A DNA stretch of 56,045 nucleotides. It comes from Acidobacteriota bacterium. Lineage in GTDB: Bacteria; Acidobacteriota; Thermoanaerobaculia; Multivoradales; JAHZIX01. Below the pieces are notes generated by a model. That model searched no databases and had not been told where the DNA came from. It was given only the letters and a program-made list of their open reading frames with translations. This document shows positions 53,124 through 56,045 of the stretch, piece by piece. The DNA is taken from NCBI GenBank assembly GCA_034211275.1, contig JAXHTF010000022.1, positions 1 through 56,045 of the forward strand, given 5' to 3'. The stretch's first letter is position 1, and the number at the start of each line of letters is the position of its first letter. Position numbers and translations under genes: made by a program.

Positions 53124-53285
53124 TCGCACGCCATCTCGCCGGGGGCTCGTCTCTCGGTTTGTGCGGCGTACTGGTGTACTCCTCCGTCCCTCGTTCCTGT
53201 GCTGCGACGATCTGACGCACGCTCAGCAGCGGTTCTCCATGGACGGTTGAGAGATTCGGAGGTTGGCTGAGAGATGAGCTGGTAG

Positions 53286-54224
53286 ATGAGCTTCACTGGG
53301 CATTTCTACACCCTGCGGGGCCGCCTGCGCCGCTGGCCGGAGCCGGCGGGAACGGTGCCCTGGGAGACGGTGGTGGAGGATCCGGACCTCGGGCCGGTGC
53401 GTCTCAGCGGGCGCCTGAACCCCGAGGGCGAGGACCTGGTGCTGCTGGTCCACGGCCTCGGCGGCTCGGCGGAGAGCCGCTATATGTGCTACCTGGCGGA
53501 ACGGGCTACCGCCCGGGGTCTCGCCTGTCTGCGCCTCAACCTGCGGGGCTCGGATCGTCAGGGGGAGGACTTCTACCACGCCGGCCAGAGCTCCGACTTG
53601 GACGCCGTGCTGGCCTCCGAAGAGCTAGCCTCCTACCGCCGGATCTATCTGCTGGGTTGCTCCCTCGGCGGGCACCTGGCGTTGCTTTGGGCTGCCCGTT
53701 CCGCGGGCTCCGGCTCGGCTGATCCGCGGGTGCAGTCAGTAGCGTCCCTATGCTCGCCGGTGGATCTGGAGGCGTCCTCCGGAGCGCTTCTCAAGCCGTT
53801 CCTCTGGCCCTATCGACGCTACCTGATGAACAGCCTGATGCAGATCTACCGGGCAGTCGCGGAACGCCGCCCGGTGCCTCTGCCGGTGGCGCAGGCGGCG
53901 GGGATCAACAATCTGGTGGATTGGGACGACCACATCGTGGCCCCCCGCTATGGCTTCGACGGCGCCGCCGACTACTACCGCCAAAGCACCGTGGCGCCGA
54001 TCCTCGGCGACGCGACCGTGCCGATCCTCTACGTCGGCGCCGAGGACGATCCCATGGTCCCGGCCAACACCGTCCAGCCCGCCCTCCAACGAGTCGGCCC
54101 CACCGTCGAATCCCGCTGGCTCCCCCGCGGCGGCCACCTCGGCTTCGACCCGCACCAGGATCTGGCCCTGTCTGCGTCCCGAGGATGGGCGGATCAGGTG
54201 TTGGATTGGCTGCAGGGGCGGTAG
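53286..54224 (+). CDS. YheT-like alpha/beta hydrolase
   Basis: 312 residues, soluble. The oxyanion region is LLVHGLGGSAESRYM, the nucleophile elbow GCSLGGHLAL (Ser about 121), the acid in GAEDDPMVP and the base in RGGHLGFDP. Order and length agree with the YheT/AbhD group of esterases; substrate unknown. ATG 53286 has a poor ribosome site. The 162-bp gap before it shows nothing clear. The gene ends directly at the decayed ISL3/RHS region, and is the last intact housekeeping-type gene of the window. Confidence 0.9.
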   Translation: MSFTGHFYTLRGRLRRWPEPAGTVPWETVVEDPDLGPVRLSGRLNPEGEDLVLLVHGLGGSAESRYMCYLAERATARGLACLRLNLRGSDRQGEDFYHAGQSSDLDAVLASEELASYRRIYLLGCSLGGHLALLWAARSAGSGSADPRVQSVASLCSPVDLEASSGALLKPFLWPYRRYLMNSLMQIYRAVAERRPVPLPVAQAAGINNLVDWDDHIVAPRYGFDGAADYYRQSTVAPILGDATVPILYVGAEDDPMVPANTVQPALQRVGPTVESRWLPRGGHLGFDPHQDLALSASRGWADQVLDWLQGR

Positions 54225-54234
54225 GAGGCTCTTC

Positions 54235-54452
54235 AGGAATCCAGGTGCGGAAGGTCTTCAGGGCCTCAACCACCAGCTCATCGAAGTTCGCTCGGTGCTT
54301 CTGCGGCAGATTGTCCGGGTGATCAAGCCACAAGTGCCGGGTGCGGCTGAGCCTCTCGTCGCCCCGCTCGCGCAGCGCCCGGTTCTCCTTCCGCCGCACC
54401 TGATCGACAGCCTGGCCAGGAGCATCGCTACTTGGAACTTGTCGAAGGAGAT
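54235..54452 (-). pseudogene. ISL3-family transposase remnant, frameshifted
   Basis: On this strand ISFDKFQVAMLL (from 54452) and, in a second frame, GQAVDQVRRKENRALRERGD then TRHLWLDHPDNLPQKHR and FDELVVEALKTFRTW match the C-terminal part of ISL3 (IS204/IS1165-like) transposases. The two pieces are separated by a frameshift near 54415. The rest of the transposase and the inverted repeats are missing. Evidence of past insertion beside the RHS locus. Confidence 0.65.
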
Positions 54453-54559
54453 CTTCCGATCCGGCTCCGTCCAGGGAGCACGGATCGTCCACGATGCCGG
54501 AAGAGCCTCCTGAAAGTCCTAATCTCTCGCTCTATTGAGTTTCGATACTGGGATCCCCC

Positions 54560-54880
54560 AAGCTCTGCTTCATGGTCGGAACGCCTGCGCTGGTGACCGG
54601 TGTATTTGTACTCCTGCTCGTCGTCCTGGCCCGGGGCGTACCCGGTGCCGTAGGGGTAGTAGTGGTGCTTGCCGGTGAGGGTGCCGAGGCCGCTGGTCAG
54701 GACCCTCGGGCTGCCCAGGTGATCGGCGAAGAAGAAGGGGGCGCCGCCGCCGTGGGTGCGGGTGGCGATGAGGCAGAGGGAAGACCCGGGTCTAGATAGT
54801 GTTCCTGACAGGACAAGCTCTCCACGATGGAGAGGCAACCGGTGTAGGAAGCAGTCCCCTGTCCTGGAATTAGAGTACCC
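54560..54880 (-). pseudogene. Orphan RHS core fragment
   Basis: In one frame LCLIATRTHGGGAPFFFADHLGSP, PRVLTSGLGTLTGKHHYYPYG and EQEYKYTGHQR, the signature end of the RHS repeat-associated core (split here at natural breaks). The usual continuation (GLDYMHARYYSP...RFLSVDP) is missing after TGHQR, and upstream sequence is decayed. No start codon can be assigned. It lies after the probable immunity gene, as displaced RHS cassettes often do. Confidence 0.7.
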
Positions 54881-54884
54881 TGCC

Positions 54885-55328
54885 TTAGCGAAAAGCCCCT
54901 TGCCAAACCTCTGTAATTCGCTGGCGGAGGTCGCTTCCGGAGCTACTACTCGATCCAATGAACAGAGTCTTCTCGAAGAGCTCTACGATCTGCGACCCTG
55001 ACAGCTCCTCAACCGAGCCCCGGAATGTCTCATTGAAAAACCAACCTCCGATGCGTTTCGGCTCGGCCTTGCATAGCAGGAGCCAAGCCTCGCCGTCTTC
55101 CCAGACGTGAAAAGACACACGAGTTCCTCGGGCCCCCAATTGAGTTACTTGAACTCGGACCAGCTGTAGCTGGAGTCCTTCCTCCTCATCGTCAACGGTC
55201 TCTGAGTCCAACTCCAAGGAGAAATCTTGCACGTGGTATTTAATGGCTTTTCGCCGCCTCGTGAAAGCGCCCAGGAGCTGATTCAGAAAGGGCTTAGGGA
55301 CAACTGGTCCAAGTGCCTTAGGGGGCAT
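54885..55328 (-). CDS. Unknown protein, probable immunity protein to the RHS toxin tip
   Basis: 147 residues, not recognised. Alternating beta-type stretches (KYHVQDFSLELDSETV, LQLVRVQVTQLGARGTRVSFHV is longer when joined, WLLLCKAEPKRIGGWFF) and a C-terminal helix; no signal peptide. It lies 61 bp downstream of the RHS toxin tip on the same strand, the standard place for an immunity gene, and has visibly lower GC than the core genes. ATG 55328; ribosome site weak. Function is inferred only from position. Confidence 0.6.
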   Translation of the reverse strand: MPPKALGPVVPKPFLNQLLGAFTRRRKAIKYHVQDFSLELDSETVDDEEEGLQLQLVRVQVTQLGARGTRVSFHVWEDGEAWLLLCKAEPKRIGGWFFNETFRGSVEELSGSQIVELFEKTLFIGSSSSSGSDLRQRITEVWQGAFR

Positions 55329-55389
55329 AGAAGGCCTTGTTAATACGAAGATGAATCATGTTTTGTGAAGAGATCTCGAAGAGCCACTG

Positions 55390-56045
55390 CTAGGCGCAAT
55401 TTCCAGCTGCTACGCATTCCTCGAATGTCGGCGGACGCTCGCCGGTTGCAGCGAAGAACGCTCTCTCGGAGAAAGACATCTTGCGTCCGAGGTCTGCTTC
55501 TGCTCCTTGTGCTTCCAGGGTCGTGAGAACCATGTCCAGAATGAGCAGGATACCACTAACGCGAGCACCAACACCTCGCGCTCCTCTCCCTCCTCTGCCC
55601 TTTGGAACTCGAGTGTGCTCCTCGCCATCGAGTCCAACGTTCCTCTCACGGTGCCTCCCTCCTCGACGAGAGTCCGTATCTCCGGAAGGTCCCCTGTTCG
55701 CCTGCTCGCGATCCCGAAACCCTTCCCCGCTACGGTTCTGATTGGTTTCTTCTCTGCTGGCATTCTCTCGCCGCATCTGTCTCTGTTTTCGCTGCTTGAG
55801 CATGCGTTTTCTATCAGCTTCATTCCTCCGACCACCGTTCGGCCCCCTCTCCGAAACTGAGCAGTCTGATTCCGAGCTACAGGAAGCTGCTTGTCCGTCA
55901 GGATCCAGGAACTTCAGGGGATTCCCCCCCCACGTACCCATACAAATTCCACCCATCCCTCCCCGGATCCACGCTCATAAACCGCTGCAGCGGAAACGCA
56001 CACGTCCGCCCCCGCATGTAGTCCGAGAGACCGTGGGTGTCGCGC
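55390..56045 (-). CDS. RHS-family polymorphic toxin, 3' end, core and tip out of frame
   Basis: Reading from the right edge, frame 1 gives DTHGLSDYMRGRTCAFPLQR, then RFMSVDPGRDGWNLYGYVGG, the end of the RHS core. It breaks at a run of eight G (C8 at 55924-55931 on the plus strand). The next frame continues NPLKFLDPDGQ, the normal core end, and then a 170-residue variable tip. Seven G would restore one open frame. The tip is rich in Arg and Gly with a hydrophobic stretch (VSGILLILDMVLTT) and ends CVAAGNCA; I do not recognise a toxin family. The 5' part lies outside the window. Either a sequencing slip, a pseudogene or a phase-variable switch. Confidence 0.75.
55924..55931 (-). repeat. G8 homopolymer at the RHS core/tip junction
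   Basis: Eight C on the plus strand (eight G in the coding strand), exactly at the codons for GYVGG|NP. One base too many for the RHS frame. Confidence 0.85.

Overview
The window is about 56 kb of GC-rich chromosome from a Gram-negative-type bacterium. I infer Acidobacteriota, probably a Thermoanaerobaculia-like lineage. The clues are a VWFA-related protein of the acidobacterial type, a PASTA-less Pkn kinase, an IPTL-CTERM-type signal, tail-collar proteins in tandem and GatCA-dependent tRNA amidation. No rRNA or other decisive marker is present, so the placement is an inference from gene families.

Layout, left to right. (1) 1-13 kb is housekeeping and envelope: a membrane Ser/Thr kinase cut by the window edge, a two-gene M16 peptidase pair with divided active-site residues, lexA, a PilT ATPase with an added coiled coil, gatC-gatA followed by a LysM amidase, and an ECF sigma/anti-sigma pair behind a probable self-recognised promoter. 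(2) 13-20 kb is a compact cluster: a long-form GreA, two related alpha-helical repeat proteins, a RodZ-like protein, a J-domain/TPR protein and a PP2C phosphatase, closed by a VWFA-related protein. (3) 21-27.5 kb holds a fatty-acid oxidation operon (fadD-like, fadJ-like). It is divergent from one gene that fuses chorismate mutase, prephenate dehydratase, ACT and DAHP synthase. A pair of near-identical 15-bp palindromes lies between them. (4) 27.5-29.6 kb is an AbiE-type toxin-antitoxin pair behind duplicated operator-like repeats, then tRNA-Pro(CGG).

(5) 29.9-34.3 kb holds an amidase and MamK-like actin operon and a POT peptide transporter. (6) 35-45 kb is an accessory surface region: a DUF11-repeat protein, then a 1694-residue beta-helix protein with a sorting-type C-terminus and a second signal peptide in the middle of the same reading frame, then three tandem tail-collar proteins, a GNAT acetyltransferase, a small DUF6916-like protein and an LCAT-like lipoprotein. 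(7) 46.8-54.2 kb holds YihY, MscS, a small unknown protein, GAPDH, an M28 peptidase with a TolB-like propeller and PDZ domain, and a YheT-like hydrolase. (8) 54.2 kb to the end is decayed and mobile: an ISL3 transposase remnant, an orphan RHS core fragment, a probable immunity gene, and the 3' end of an RHS polymorphic-toxin gene whose core and tip are put out of frame by a G8 run.

The points most worth following up are the in-frame CTERM/signal-peptide junction at about 38.25-38.40 kb, the tail-collar/DUF6916 cassette, the RHS poly-G junction, the MamK-like actin with a murein amidase, the trifunctional aromatic enzyme, and the operator-like repeats at 25.06-25.11 kb and 27.55-27.67 kb. All calls come from reading the sequence and from remembered family features; no database search was run.
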